Assembly: GCA_017461605.1 (NCBI GenBank)
Contig: JAFTXN010000002.1
Span: 434,001-498,000 of the forward strand
Length of the DNA stretch: 64,000 bases
Source: Bacteroidaceae bacterium
Lineage (GTDB): Bacteria; Bacteroidota; Bacteroidia; Bacteroidales; Bacteroidaceae
Direction of reading: 5' to 3'
The position numbers and the translations under genes were made by a program. The notes under the pieces were generated by a model that searched no databases, was not told the origin of the DNA, and worked only from the letters and a program-made list of their open reading frames with translations. This document shows, one piece after another, positions 16,588-26,093 of the stretch (within the stretch, counting starts at the first letter, position 1; every line of letters begins with the position of its first letter).

Positions 16588-17370
16588 TTACTTGAAGATA
16601 AGCACAGCCAAACTGATGAGTACCGAACTGATGGACAGCCATGTGGTGATGGAGCGTGCGCTGTTCTCGTTGGTGGTGCTTTCGCCGGCACGCATTCTGT
16701 TGGGTTTGACGTAGACTACGTCGTTCTGCTGCAGATTATAGACGGGAGAGTTGAGCAACGTTTTGGAACGCAGGTCTACATAGAAGCTTTTGGTTTCGTT
16801 GCCGGTCTGACGCATTACGAGCACGCTGTCGCGGCGTCCCTTGATAGTGAGGTCGCCAGCCTGTCCGAGCGCTTCGAGCAGGGTGATGTGTTCGTTGTTG
16901 ATGCTGATGCGGCCGGGGCGTGCCACTTCACCCATCACCGTCACGTATTGGTCGTAACTGGTAGCAGTAACCACAGCGTCGTTGATGTGACCGTTGCGGA
17001 TGGCGTTCTGAACTTTCTCAGCGACTTGTGCGCGAGTCAGACCTTCGACATGCACTTTTCCGATAACGGGAACATCAATGTCGCCGCGTTCGTCAACGGT
17101 GTAGTAGGACACCTGGTTGCTGTATTGGCGGCTCGTACCTGCTTGTAATGACATGATGGGCAGGTTGAACTGGGTGGCCAATTCGGGGGTGCGCGAAGAG
17201 GAAACCACGAGGCTGAGTTTGTCACCGGGGACGTAGGTGATGGTGCGCAACGCTTGGGTGGCTACGGCTTCGGCATCAACGATGTCTTGGAAATAAACAA
17301 TCTTCTTTGACGTGTGACAAGAGCTGAATGCTACGAGCACGACGGCGAGGATGGGCAGTAACTTTTTCAT
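16588..17370 (-). CDS. Polysaccharide export lipoprotein, Wza-like
   Basis: Outer-membrane exporter component for capsular or exopolysaccharide. The start at 17370 gives 260 residues and a signal peptide with lipobox AFSSC; the frame extends 24 codons upstream without merit. The poly-export domain (about residues 45-140, with YVPGDKLSLVV and VPVIGKVHVEGLT) is followed by an SLBB-type domain (VTVMGEVARPG, ITLLEALGQAGDL). A single C-terminal hydrophobic helix (residues 240-258) could span the outer membrane as in Wza. No Wzc-type kinase, polymerase or glycosyltransferase cluster adjoins it, so it stands alone here with its own promoter and terminator. Confidence 0.88.
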   Translation of the reverse strand: MKKLLPILAVVLVAFSSCHTSKKIVYFQDIVDAEAVATQALRTITYVPGDKLSLVVSSSRTPELATQFNLPIMSLQAGTSRQYSNQVSYYTVDERGDIDVPVIGKVHVEGLTRAQVAEKVQNAIRNGHINDAVVTATSYDQYVTVMGEVARPGRISINNEHITLLEALGQAGDLTIKGRRDSVLVMRQTGNETKSFYVDLRSKTLLNSPVYNLQQNDVVYVKPNRMRAGESTTNENSARSITTWLSISSVLISLAVLIFK

Positions 17371-17471
17371 ATGTTCTGTTAGGTTTTCTGGTTTCTTGGA
17401 TTTGAGTGTTTGATGATGCGGGCGGCATTCCGAAAATTCCATGTGAGGCGGAGCGCTTTCCTATATCGGCA

Positions 17472-17479
17472 CAAAAATA
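17472..17479 (-). promoter_or_regulatory. Promoter of the polysaccharide-export gene (-7 box)
   Basis: Minus-strand TATTTTTG matches TAnnTTTG, about 100 bp upstream of the start codon. Confidence 0.5.
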
Positions 17480-17599
17480 GCTTAAATTATTTTGTTTCAC
17501 TCAATAAAAGCGATAAAAATAGCGTGTTAACAGAGGATTATCGCTCTGAATGCCATTCCGGCATGAGAATATGGCGCAAATGGTAGTGGGAAACGGATG

Positions 17600-17637
17600 C
17601 AGAAAACGGAGCAACCCTCGTTGAGAATTGCTCCGAT
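17600..17637 (-). terminator. Terminator of the alpha-glucan operon
   Basis: On the minus strand an 8-bp stem CGGAGCAA/TTGCTCCG closes a 13-nt loop and is followed by TTTTCT. It lies 27 bp after the GH57 stop codon. Confidence 0.75.
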
Positions 17638-17661
17638 GATATTGATTTGTTGCGATGGTGC

Positions 17662-19146
17662 TTACTTCTTTTCAGCAGCCTTCTTCGTTGCTTTCTTGGC
17701 AGCGGGCTTCTTGGCCGGAGCCTTCTTTTCTGCCGGTGCTTCGCTCTTAGCCTTTGCTGCTGGCTTTTCTGCTACTTCAGCTTTGGGCTCGGCTTTTTTC
17801 TTGGCAGGTGCAGCTTTGGCCTTGGGAGCTGCGGCTTTTTCCTGAGCCTTTTCCAACTTGGCCAACATGTGTTGCAACTTTTCGATTTCCTTGTCCTTCA
17901 TTGCCAACTCGTCACCCTGGTTCTTGATGGTGGTGAGGAGTGAGTTGAGTTCCTCGTTTTCGATATCTGCCGGATAGAGGTTGTTCACTCGGGTAATGAA
18001 GTCGCCAACGATGTTCATATAGTTGGTGAAAGCGTCGTAGGGCGAGTCGTAAATTCCGCGGTATCCGCCGTAGCTGCTGGGCTTGGTGCTCATGAAGCGA
18101 AGGTTGTTGGAGGCTTGCAGGTAGTCCCAGTCTTGCTTGAGGCGACGGTCGTTGCAAATTCTCACACGGTCGGCCACGCTGTAGAGCTTGTCGATGGCTT
18201 CACGCTGCATGGTGTTGCCCAACCATGCAGAGCAGTCGCGCTCTTCGTCCACCCATGATGTGGGATAAGGCACGTTGAGGTCGCCGGCACTCTTCATCTT
18301 TGCACAAATTTCGGAAGGCGTTGAGAACACCACACCGCGTTGCTTCAGCTGTTCGGGCAGTGCTTTCATGAATTCCAAAATGTTAGATGAGAGGGGTTGG
18401 AAGATGCCGAGAGCACACAGTTCCATGAAGATATTGACCACTTGGTCCTCTTCCGGAAGTTGGGCAATCCAGTCGGCGTATCTGTCGGCGAAGAGGGGAT
18501 ATTCGCTCCATGAGGAATCGTTGAAGCGGAAGCTGATGTCTTCAGACAAACTGTAGTCGCGGAGAAGCAGCTTGAGCTTCGGGTTGCGGCAGCAGTTGTA
18601 TACAAAGTGCGGGCTCTTCCATCCCAGGACGTGCTTCGCGCCTTCTGCCAACATGCCCTTGAAGCCCATGTCTGCCACCATCTCACCGATTTCGTCCGAA
18701 TAAATGAGGCAGGAGTTTCTGAATATCTTGGGTTCTTGACCAAAGAGGGCTTTCACTTTCTTGCAAAGGCGTTTCACTTCTTCCTTGAAGCATTCGGGAT
18801 TTTGCAGTGAGGAGAAACCGTGTGAATAGGGTTCGGCGAGGAATTCCACACAACCGGTTTCTCCGAGTTTCTGCAAGAGTTCGATCACTTGCGGAGCGTG
18901 GTTTTCGAGTTGCTCGATGGCACAACCGGACAGCGAAATGGCGCACTTGAAGTAGCTGCCGTAACGCTCAGCCATGTCGATGAGGGCTGTGAGTGCGGGA
19001 ACATAAGAGCGGTCTGCCGTCTCGGTGATGGAGCGCTCGTTCTCGTAGTCATCGTAATAGTAGTGGTCGGTGCCGATATCGAAGAAGCGATAGCGCTTCA
19101 GATGGATATTCTGGTGAATTTCAAAATATAGACATACGGTTTTCAT
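17662..19146 (-). CDS. GH57 alpha-glucan hydrolase with a lysine/alanine-rich C-terminal tail
   Basis: A cytosolic alpha-amylase/4-alpha-glucanotransferase-type enzyme acting on glycogen or maltodextrin. The start at 19146 gives MKTVCLYFEIHQ, the usual family opening; the 12 upstream codons are leader. The GH57 (beta/alpha)7 barrel covers about residues 1-390, with CVEFLAEPYSHGF and a C-terminal helical part. Unusual: residues from about 390 form a coiled-coil (ELAMKDKEIEKLQHMLAKLEKA) and the last 55 or so are almost only Lys, Ala, Pro and Glu with repeated AAKK/PAKK motifs, resembling histone H1 tails. It is the last gene of the operon with the debranching enzyme and the GT4 enzyme. Exact activity (hydrolase or branching or transferase) cannot be told from sequence alone. 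Confidence 0.88.
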   Translation of the reverse strand: MKTVCLYFEIHQNIHLKRYRFFDIGTDHYYYDDYENERSITETADRSYVPALTALIDMAERYGSYFKCAISLSGCAIEQLENHAPQVIELLQKLGETGCVEFLAEPYSHGFSSLQNPECFKEEVKRLCKKVKALFGQEPKIFRNSCLIYSDEIGEMVADMGFKGMLAEGAKHVLGWKSPHFVYNCCRNPKLKLLLRDYSLSEDISFRFNDSSWSEYPLFADRYADWIAQLPEEDQVVNIFMELCALGIFQPLSSNILEFMKALPEQLKQRGVVFSTPSEICAKMKSAGDLNVPYPTSWVDEERDCSAWLGNTMQREAIDKLYSVADRVRICNDRRLKQDWDYLQASNNLRFMSTKPSSYGGYRGIYDSPYDAFTNYMNIVGDFITRVNNLYPADIENEELNSLLTTIKNQGDELAMKDKEIEKLQHMLAKLEKAQEKAAAPKAKAAPAKKKAEPKAEVAEKPAAKAKSEAPAEKKAPAKKPAAKKATKKAAEKK

Positions 19147-19223
19147 AATGCTATTTGTTTTTCTGTTTGTGTGCGGAGACAATTCTTTGCTTGGGGTGTG
19201 CAGGGTTGTGCCGCACTATTATA

Positions 19224-20507
19224 TTATTTATTGTATCTCGCGATAACTTCGTCGTACACGCGACGGATGCGCAGACCCACTTTTTCCCAAGTGATCTGGT
19301 CCACTTCCTTCTTACCCTCTTCTTGCAGATATTTGTACAAGCCTTCGTTGGTACAGATGGAGTACATGGCGTCGGCCATGGCATGGATGTCCCAATAGTC
19401 GGTCTTGATACACTTGTTCAGAATCTCGGCGCATCCGCTCTGATAACTGATGATGGAAGGAACGCCGCACTGCATGGCTTCCAGTGGAGAGATTCCGAAG
19501 GGTTCGCTCACGGAGGGCATTACGTACACATCACTATCGCGGAAGGTTTCGTACACTTGCTTGCCTTTCATGAAGCCCGGGAAGTGGAAGCGGTCGGCGA
19601 TGCCGCGCTGTGCAGCCAAGTCGATCATTGCGTTCATCATATCGCCCGAACCGGCAAAACAGAAGCGGATGTTGCGTGTGCGCTGGAGCACAAGTGCTGC
19701 AGCTTCAACGAAGTATTCCGGTCCCTTCTGCATGGTGATACGTCCGAGGAAGGTAACCACCTTCTCCTTGCGCTCGTTGGCCGGCTTACGCTGGTTAACG
19801 ATTTCTTGGATATCCTGCGAAAGGGGATAGACAGCGTTGTGCATGGCGATGCACTTGGCGGGGTCTTGGTGGTAGTGGTTAATCACCGTTTGGCGTGTGA
19901 GTTCGCTCACACACATGATGCAGTCGGCGTGGTCCATACCGTCTTTTTCGATGCTGTAGACGGTGGGGTTCACGTTGCCACGCGAACGGTCGAAGTCGGT
20001 AGCATGAACGTGAATCACAAGGGGCTTGCCGCTCACGTTCTTGGCGTGAATACCTGCGGGATAGGTCAGCCAGTCGTGGGCATGGATGATGTCGTACTCT
20101 TGTTGGCGTGCGATCACTCCGGCCACGATGGAGTAGTTGTTGATTTCGTCGTAGAGGTTGTCGGGGTAGCGTCCCGAGAATTCAATACAGCCCAAATCGT
20201 CGGTCAGACGATAGTTGAAGTCGGCATAGATGTTGTCGCGCAAGTCGAAGTATTGTTGCGGATCCATCTTGTCGCCGATGCGCTGCTTCACATAGTCCCA
20301 GTCAACGTCTTTCCATACGATGGGGGTTTGGCTGAGGCCTATGATGTTCATGAAACTCTTGTCTTCGTCGCCCCAAGGCTTGGGGATACAGAAGGTGATA
20401 TGCATGTCGGGTTGTAGGGAAAGGCCTTTGGTGATGCCATAGCTGGCCGTCCCAAGTCCGCCGAGGATATGCGGGGGAAATTCCCAACCGAACATTAATA
20501 CTTTCAT
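19224..20507 (-). CDS. GT4 glycosyltransferase, glycogen synthase-like
   Basis: A 427-residue cytosolic GT-B fold enzyme. The N-terminal half opens with FGWEFPPHILGGLGTA, the nucleotide-sugar enzyme glycine loop of starch and glycogen synthases, and has the IIHAHDWLTYPAG motif. The C-terminal half has FLGRITMQKGPEYFVEAA and the E-x7-E motif SEPFGISPLEAMQCG. Placement between the debranching enzyme and GH57 supports a role in glycogen or other storage alpha-glucan synthesis, using ADP- or UDP-glucose. It is shorter than classical GlgA (about 475) and closer to the GT4 enzymes found in this operon type in Bacteroidales. The upstream gene ends 66 bp before it. Confidence 0.88.
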   Translation of the reverse strand: MKVLMFGWEFPPHILGGLGTASYGITKGLSLQPDMHITFCIPKPWGDEDKSFMNIIGLSQTPIVWKDVDWDYVKQRIGDKMDPQQYFDLRDNIYADFNYRLTDDLGCIEFSGRYPDNLYDEINNYSIVAGVIARQQEYDIIHAHDWLTYPAGIHAKNVSGKPLVIHVHATDFDRSRGNVNPTVYSIEKDGMDHADCIMCVSELTRQTVINHYHQDPAKCIAMHNAVYPLSQDIQEIVNQRKPANERKEKVVTFLGRITMQKGPEYFVEAAALVLQRTRNIRFCFAGSGDMMNAMIDLAAQRGIADRFHFPGFMKGKQVYETFRDSDVYVMPSVSEPFGISPLEAMQCGVPSIISYQSGCAEILNKCIKTDYWDIHAMADAMYSICTNEGLYKYLQEEGKKEVDQITWEKVGLRIRRVYDEVIARYNK

Positions 20508-20573
20508 AGTGCTATATAGTTTTAAGGATATACTGTGGATTGTTTGAGATAGCCTTCAGTTGTTGTCTCGGGC

Positions 20574-22532
20574 TTAGTCCTCTTCTATCTTATACTTCTC
20601 CAGCAAGTGGATGGCGCGTAAGAGTCCGCTCACATTCATGGCGAATGATATTGCGCCGCGACCGCTGAATCGCGGGTTGCCGTCGAAGAGCTCGGGGATG
20701 GTGCCCACGCAGTGATAGAACAGTTCTTCCTCAAATCCGATGAGCTGTCGTTCGATGTAGTTGACGCCACTCATTTTGTACACACGCAGGTAAGCTTCGA
20801 GGTAGAAGCCTGTGAGCCAAGGCCAAGCTGTACCCTGATGGTAGGCATAGTCGCGCTGCACTTGCTGTCCGATGTACATGGGGTTGTAGCCTCCGCTCTT
20901 CGGAGAGAGCGAACGTATTCCCTTCGGGGTAACAAGTTCCTTGGTGCAGATGTCGAGCACTCCCTTGCGCTGACGTACGTCCAGCGGAGAGAAATCGAGT
21001 GCAATGGCGAAGAGTTGGTTGGGGCGTACGCTCCAGTCCATCATCTGGCCATCTACGTAGTCGAGCAGGTAGCCGTGTTCGTTGAGGAACACGTCCTTGA
21101 ACGAGTAGCCAATCTTTTCGGCCTCGGCGTTGCAAATCTCGGCTTGTGCGAGGTTGGCTTCGCCACCGGCTTCGGTAAGCATCTGCTCGTAGAACTTCAT
21201 GGCATTGTACCAAAGCGCGTTAAACTCTACGATATATCCGCTTCTCGGGATGATGGGGCGTCCGTTGGCGGTGGAGTTCATCCAAGTGATGGCCTTGTCG
21301 CGACCGTTGCTGTAGAGAAGCCCGTTGTCGTGAACAAATAGGTTGTTGTGCTTACCCTGGCGGATGAAGTCCATAATCTCGGTGATGATGTCGCCGTATA
21401 GCTCGTAACACTTCTTGCGTGATACGTATTTGCCGTATTGTTGCAGACACCAAACAGCCCAAAGCAGTGTGTCGGGTTGCTCCATCTCATAGATACCTAC
21501 GGAGATGGGGCGCTTGTTGATGTAGTCGCGAATGGCAATGATGGCAGTAGCCATGTAGCGCTCATATTGTTCCACTTCGCCGATGGCCAATGTGAGTCCC
21601 GGTAGTGAAATGAAGGTGTCGCGAGCACGTGGCTTGAACCACGGATAACCGGCGAGCACAAATTCGTTTTCGCCCTTCTGAACGTGGAATTGGTGAGCGG
21701 CGTTTACCAAGCAGTGGTACAGGCTGTCACGTCGGTCCAGACTCTCAATTTCGGCCTCCATGATGGGCTCGTAGTCCTTCGGATTCTTTTCTTTGAGCGA
21801 AGCCGTGAAGATGATGCTTTCTCCCTTCTTGATGGGCATTTCGAAATAACCCGGAACGAGCAAGTCCTCAGTGGAGTCGTAACCACGTTCGCGCTCTTTG
21901 GGATAGTCGAGACCACGATACCAATCGGGCTGATAGTGGAACTCGTTCTTGGCTGTGGTTTGCATGTACAGCTCGGGATATCCCTCATACAGACACATCT
22001 TGATGCCGTTTTTCACGGGGGTGTAGCCGGTGTTGGCTACAGAGTTTTCGTGTGTCCATTGGCGTACGCTGCGGAATGCCAAGAAAGGCTTAAGGCGCAA
22101 CGTCGTGGGGGAGTGAGCCTCCAACAATGTGTAGCGGATGAAGAGACGATAGCGGTCTGTGCGGAACACCATTTCCTTCTTCAGCAACACACCGCCGATG
22201 CGATAAATCCAAGTGGGCACTTTTTCCCACTCGAAGCTGACGATGTACTTATGCCCTTTGGGGCTGTAGTTCTCGCCTTGATATTTGTGCAGTCCCAAAT
22301 TAAACTCGGCCCCGTGTTGCACCACCGTTTCGTCGAGCGAGGAGAGCAATACGTGGTTCTCCTCGTCGAGCTCGGGAATGGGACAAACCAAAAGGCCGTG
22401 GTATTTGCGGATGTTGCACCCCACCAGGGTGGTGGAGCAATACGCACCTGACTCATTCGTAATCAAGAGCTCCTTGTAAAGGGAGTCTTGCAGATTTGTC
22501 ATCTGCGTTTTGTCAAATCGTAAATAGCACAT
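20574..22532 (-). CDS. Glycogen debranching enzyme (amylo-alpha-1,6-glucosidase type)
   Basis: A 652-residue cytosolic protein. The N-terminal domain (about 1-270, opening ELLITNESGAYCSTTLVGCN..KYHGLL) matches the GDE N-terminal beta domain. The C-terminal (alpha/alpha)6 toroid of GH133 type contains YPWFKPRARDTFISLPGLTL, WMNS..GRPIIPRSGYIVEFNALWY and GTAWPWLTGFYLEAYLR. It should remove alpha-1,6 branches of glycogen so that GH57 and synthase can act on linear chains. First gene of the three-gene alpha-glucan operon, with its own TACTTTTG promoter. A start at internal Met 11 is possible; the longer start was kept. Confidence 0.92.
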   Translation of the reverse strand: MCYLRFDKTQMTNLQDSLYKELLITNESGAYCSTTLVGCNIRKYHGLLVCPIPELDEENHVLLSSLDETVVQHGAEFNLGLHKYQGENYSPKGHKYIVSFEWEKVPTWIYRIGGVLLKKEMVFRTDRYRLFIRYTLLEAHSPTTLRLKPFLAFRSVRQWTHENSVANTGYTPVKNGIKMCLYEGYPELYMQTTAKNEFHYQPDWYRGLDYPKERERGYDSTEDLLVPGYFEMPIKKGESIIFTASLKEKNPKDYEPIMEAEIESLDRRDSLYHCLVNAAHQFHVQKGENEFVLAGYPWFKPRARDTFISLPGLTLAIGEVEQYERYMATAIIAIRDYINKRPISVGIYEMEQPDTLLWAVWCLQQYGKYVSRKKCYELYGDIITEIMDFIRQGKHNNLFVHDNGLLYSNGRDKAITWMNSTANGRPIIPRSGYIVEFNALWYNAMKFYEQMLTEAGGEANLAQAEICNAEAEKIGYSFKDVFLNEHGYLLDYVDGQMMDWSVRPNQLFAIALDFSPLDVRQRKGVLDICTKELVTPKGIRSLSPKSGGYNPMYIGQQVQRDYAYHQGTAWPWLTGFYLEAYLRVYKMSGVNYIERQLIGFEEELFYHCVGTIPELFDGNPRFSGRGAISFAMNVSGLLRAIHLLEKYKIEED

Positions 22533-22585
22533 AGTTTGTATGATTATAAGGTTAGATTATTTTTCATAGAGTGTTTGTTCAACTC

Positions 22586-22593
22586 CAAAAGTA
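22586..22593 (-). promoter_or_regulatory. Promoter of the alpha-glucan operon (-7 box)
   Basis: Minus-strand TACTTTTG matches TAnnTTTG, 54 bp before the debranching-enzyme start codon. Confidence 0.55.
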
Positions 22594-22775
22594 GAGAAAA
22601 AACATAGATAACAAAAGTTTTTATTACGAAAACTCATTTATTTTTTCACACTTGCCTTAAAAATGCTTAAAAACGTCGTTCAGAGAAGCGTAATTCCTTT
22701 GTGTAAAGCCCTTGTCGGTGCTATGCAAGAGGGGGGAGACGATGTTGGTCGATGAGGTGGTGATAATGATAAAAC

Positions 22776-22853
22776 GACAGTGCTTGCCAAGAAAAACTGC
22801 AAGGCGTTCTGAAATTTTTGCAGTGCTTGTAGAAAATCGAGAACGCCTTGCAG
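22776..22853. repeat. Phased palindrome array 3 (21-bp period, 4 units)
   Basis: Units at 22776 (GACAGTGCTTGCCAA), 22797 (CTGCAAGGCGTTCTG), 22818 (TTGCAGTGCTTGTAG) and 22839 (GAGAACGCCTTGCAG), spaced exactly 21 bp. Spacers AAATTT and AAAATC are AT-rich. Units 2 and 4 are complementary at 14 of 15 positions, with unit 3 as the loop, the same layout as array 1 but with different stem bases. Confidence 0.88.
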
Positions 22854-22972
22854 ATTTTCGGTGTCGCCTATAGCGTATCACCGGAGTGGCACCCGAAACT
22901 ACCATAGAAGATGTGAAAACGTACGTTTTGTAAGTGTGAAAGGGCGTTTTCCCTCCAAAACATCGTTCAGCC

Positions 22973-23003
22973 TTTGTCGGTTCATCGGGATTGTCTACAT
23001 TTG
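22973..23003 (+). promoter_or_regulatory. Promoter of the Crp/Fnr regulator
   Basis: TTTG at 22973-22976 (-33) and TACATTTG at 22996-23003 (-7) with 19 bp between; the start codon is 33 bp downstream. Confidence 0.65.
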
Positions 23004-23036
23004 CGCTTAAAATATGTTTTAAGGCATAAAAATCAC

Positions 23037-23738
23037 ATGTTAAGTGCAGAAATAAGCTATTCGGATGTTGAAAAACGCTTGAACAATCTCCTCGGATTGC
23101 TGACAGAGAAGGAGCGTACTGCTTTTGAGGCAACATTTGCCGTTCGCGAATATAGCAAGAACGAGATTATTTATCATCAGGGCGAGTCGCCCGATCATCT
23201 TCTGTGTCTTCTTTCGGGTAAAGTGAAGATATATCGCGACGGAGTGGATGAGCGCTGTCAAATCATGCGTTTGCTCTGCCCGGGGCAGTATTTTGGCTAT
23301 CGTGCATCCTTGGCACAAGAGCCTTATGTGACTGCAGCGGCAGCTTTTGAACCGGCATGGATTTGCTCATTTCCGATGTCGGTGGTCAAACATGCCATGA
23401 GCGAGAATATCGCATTGTGCAATTTCTTCGTACGCGAACTAGCCATCGATTTGGGCATCTCCGACAGTCGCATCGTTGGTCTGACGCAGAAGCATCTGCG
23501 CGGAAGGTTGGCCGAAACATTACTCTTTCTGAAAAACAATTACGGCACAGAAGCAGATGGACGCACTTTGCGTTTGTGTCTGTCGCGCGAAAACTTGGCA
23601 AGTTTTTCCAACATGACTACGTCGAATGCCATTCGGACGCTTTCCAGCTTTTCTGCAGAAAAACTCATTGAAGTGAAAGGACGCAGAATAACCCTTCTTG
23701 ATGAACTGAAATTGATGCGTATTTCTCGTTTGGGCTGA
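23037..23738 (+). CDS. Crp/Fnr-family transcriptional regulator
   Basis: A 233-residue DNA-binding protein. The N-terminal cyclic-nucleotide-binding-type beta roll spans about residues 20-135 (YHQGESPDHLLCLLSGKVKIY, LLCPGQYFGYRASL). A long dimer helix is followed by a winged helix-turn-helix (about 165-225, LSRENLASFSNMTTSNAIRTL). No N-terminal Cys cluster for an Fe-S centre is seen, so it is not a classical Fnr oxygen sensor. The ligand is unknown. The ATG at 23037 follows a good promoter; the frame extends upstream with only a TTG. It is transcribed away from the alpha-glucan operon, which it may control. Confidence 0.87.
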   Translation: MLSAEISYSDVEKRLNNLLGLLTEKERTAFEATFAVREYSKNEIIYHQGESPDHLLCLLSGKVKIYRDGVDERCQIMRLLCPGQYFGYRASLAQEPYVTAAAAFEPAWICSFPMSVVKHAMSENIALCNFFVRELAIDLGISDSRIVGLTQKHLRGRLAETLLFLKNNYGTEADGRTLRLCLSRENLASFSNMTTSNAIRTLSSFSAEKLIEVKGRRITLLDELKLMRISRLG

Positions 23739-23774
23739 CGAATTGCCCGTGAAGCATCGCATAATATCTTATAC

Positions 23775-23823
23775 AAACGTCATCCCCCATCGGAGAGCAT
23801 TGTTCCGATGGGGGATGACGTTT
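23775..23823. terminator. Strong bidirectional terminator between crp and miaA
   Basis: A perfect 20-bp stem (23775-23794 with 23804-23823) closes a 9-nt loop; arms begin AAACGTCATC and end GATGACGTTT. T-rich sequence follows on the plus strand, and the A-run gives U on the minus strand. Confidence 0.85.
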
Positions 23824-23895
23824 TCCAGAGATACGCGCCTGCTGGCTGCGACTCTTCTTCCTTATATATATTATATATAATGTATAGGTAGGGCA

Positions 23896-24810
23896 TTATT
23901 CGGCCATGCGAAGGATGGTTTCGACATTCTCGTCTGCAGGCCGTGTGGCATCAATCCACCGAATAGGTGTGCCGCGTCGCTCCATGCCTCTGAACCAAGT
24001 CATCTGTCGTTTGGCAAACTGATGGATAGCGATTTCCAGTTGGCGGAACATTTCTTCAAAACTCAATTGCCCGATGGCGTGCAGCGTGAGGTATTTGTAT
24101 TCAAGTCCGTAATAGATCAGGTCGTCTGCCGAAACACCCTCGGCTAATAGGTTTCGCACCTCGTCGATCATGCCGTGCTCCAAGCGTTCGCGCAGTCGAT
24201 GACTGATGCGCAAACGACGTGTTTCGCGATCGATGTCAAGTCCGATGGTGAGGCTGTGCAGGGTGGGGAAGTCGCGTCCCTCGGTGGGGTGCTGCCGATA
24301 ATACTCTTCAATTTCAATAGCCCTAATAGCACGTCTCACGGTGTCGGTATCGGTGTTGTTGTGTAGCTCTTTGTAAGTTTTCAGAATATCCGTGAGTTCT
24401 TCCAACGACTTGTCGGCCAACTTGTCGCGCAATTCCGGATTCACTGGAACAGGCATCAATCGATAGCCTTGCAGGATACTCTCCAGATAAAGCCCTGTGC
24501 CTCCGCACACCACAACCTTACGACCGCGCGAACGGATGTCGGTGTAGGCTGTGAGGAAATCTTGTTGGTAGCGAAACACATTGTATTTCTCTCCGGGCTC
24601 CACAATGTCAATGAGATGGTAAGGGACGGCTTGTCCATCTACAATGTAATCTTCCAAGTCCTTTCCCGTTCCAAGGTCCATGCGTCGGTAAACCTGCCGA
24701 CTGTCGGCACTGATAATCTCCGCGCCAAGGCGGTGTGCCAGTTCTACAGCCAAACTTGTTTTTCCGCAGGCGGTAGGACCGAGGATGGTGATGAGGTCGA
24801 ATTGCTCCAT
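23896..24810 (-). CDS. miaA: tRNA dimethylallyltransferase
   Basis: Transfers a dimethylallyl group from DMAPP to N6 of adenosine 37 in tRNAs that read codons starting with U. The 304-residue protein shows the P-loop GPTACGKT (11-18), SADSRQVYRRMDLGTGK (DSRQ motif and substrate loop), VVCGGTGLYLES and a C-terminal KRQMTWFRG motif that contacts the tRNA. Length and motif order are typical. It has its own TATCTTTG promoter and is divided from gapA by a terminator, so it is probably monocistronic. Many Bacteroidales carry two miaA copies; whether a second exists lies outside this window. Confidence 0.95.
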   Translation of the reverse strand: MEQFDLITILGPTACGKTSLAVELAHRLGAEIISADSRQVYRRMDLGTGKDLEDYIVDGQAVPYHLIDIVEPGEKYNVFRYQQDFLTAYTDIRSRGRKVVVCGGTGLYLESILQGYRLMPVPVNPELRDKLADKSLEELTDILKTYKELHNNTDTDTVRRAIRAIEIEEYYRQHPTEGRDFPTLHSLTIGLDIDRETRRLRISHRLRERLEHGMIDEVRNLLAEGVSADDLIYYGLEYKYLTLHAIGQLSFEEMFRQLEIAIHQFAKRQMTWFRGMERRGTPIRWIDATRPADENVETILRMAE

Positions 24811-24838
24811 GTTTCAGAATTTCTATGACAAGATGCCA

Positions 24839-24846
24839 CAAAGATA
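24839..24846 (-). promoter_or_regulatory. miaA promoter (-7 box)
   Basis: Minus-strand TATCTTTG matches TAnnTTTG, 28 bp before the miaA start codon. Confidence 0.5.
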
Positions 24847-24868
24847 ATCATTTCGGCCGTAAACAAAC

Positions 24869-24907
24869 AAAGAACCGCCGCAAGCATGAAGCCTGCGGCG
24901 GTTCTTT
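24869..24907 (-). terminator. Terminator of gapA
   Basis: A long GC-rich stem (AAAGAACCGCCGCAAGC with GCCTGCGGCGGTTCTTT, one mismatch) and a 5-nt loop lie 24 bp after the gapA stop. It separates gapA from miaA on the same strand. Confidence 0.85.
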
Positions 24908-24930
24908 ATGTTAGGATCTATGGTTTCAGA

Positions 24931-26025
<1,095 letters not shown>

Positions 26026-26034
26026 TTAGCGCAG

Positions 26035-26042
26035 CAAAAATA
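26035..26042 (-). promoter_or_regulatory. gapA promoter (-7 box)
   Basis: Minus-strand TATTTTTG matches TAnnTTTG, 93 bp before the gapA ATG. It sits 12 bp from the mscL -7 box on the other strand, so the two promoters overlap back to back. Confidence 0.6.
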
Positions 26043-26054
26043 CAAATTCCTTTT

Positions 26055-26062
26055 TACTTTTG
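26055..26062 (+). promoter_or_regulatory. mscL promoter (-7 box)
   Basis: TACTTTTG matches TAnnTTTG, 31 bp before the mscL ATG. Its -33 region falls inside the gapA promoter. Confidence 0.6.
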
Positions 26063-26093
26063 CACCAAGTTTAACGCACAAAAAAATAAAAAG

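Larger units (their letters stand above)
22533..22972. other. Divergent intergenic region between debranching enzyme and Crp
   Basis: No gene was seen. It holds the operon promoter, AT-rich DNA at 22570-22640 and phased palindrome array 3, which lies between the two divergent promoters. The Crp-type regulator is thus adjacent to the alpha-glucan operon, which makes it a candidate regulator of that operon. Confidence 0.5.
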
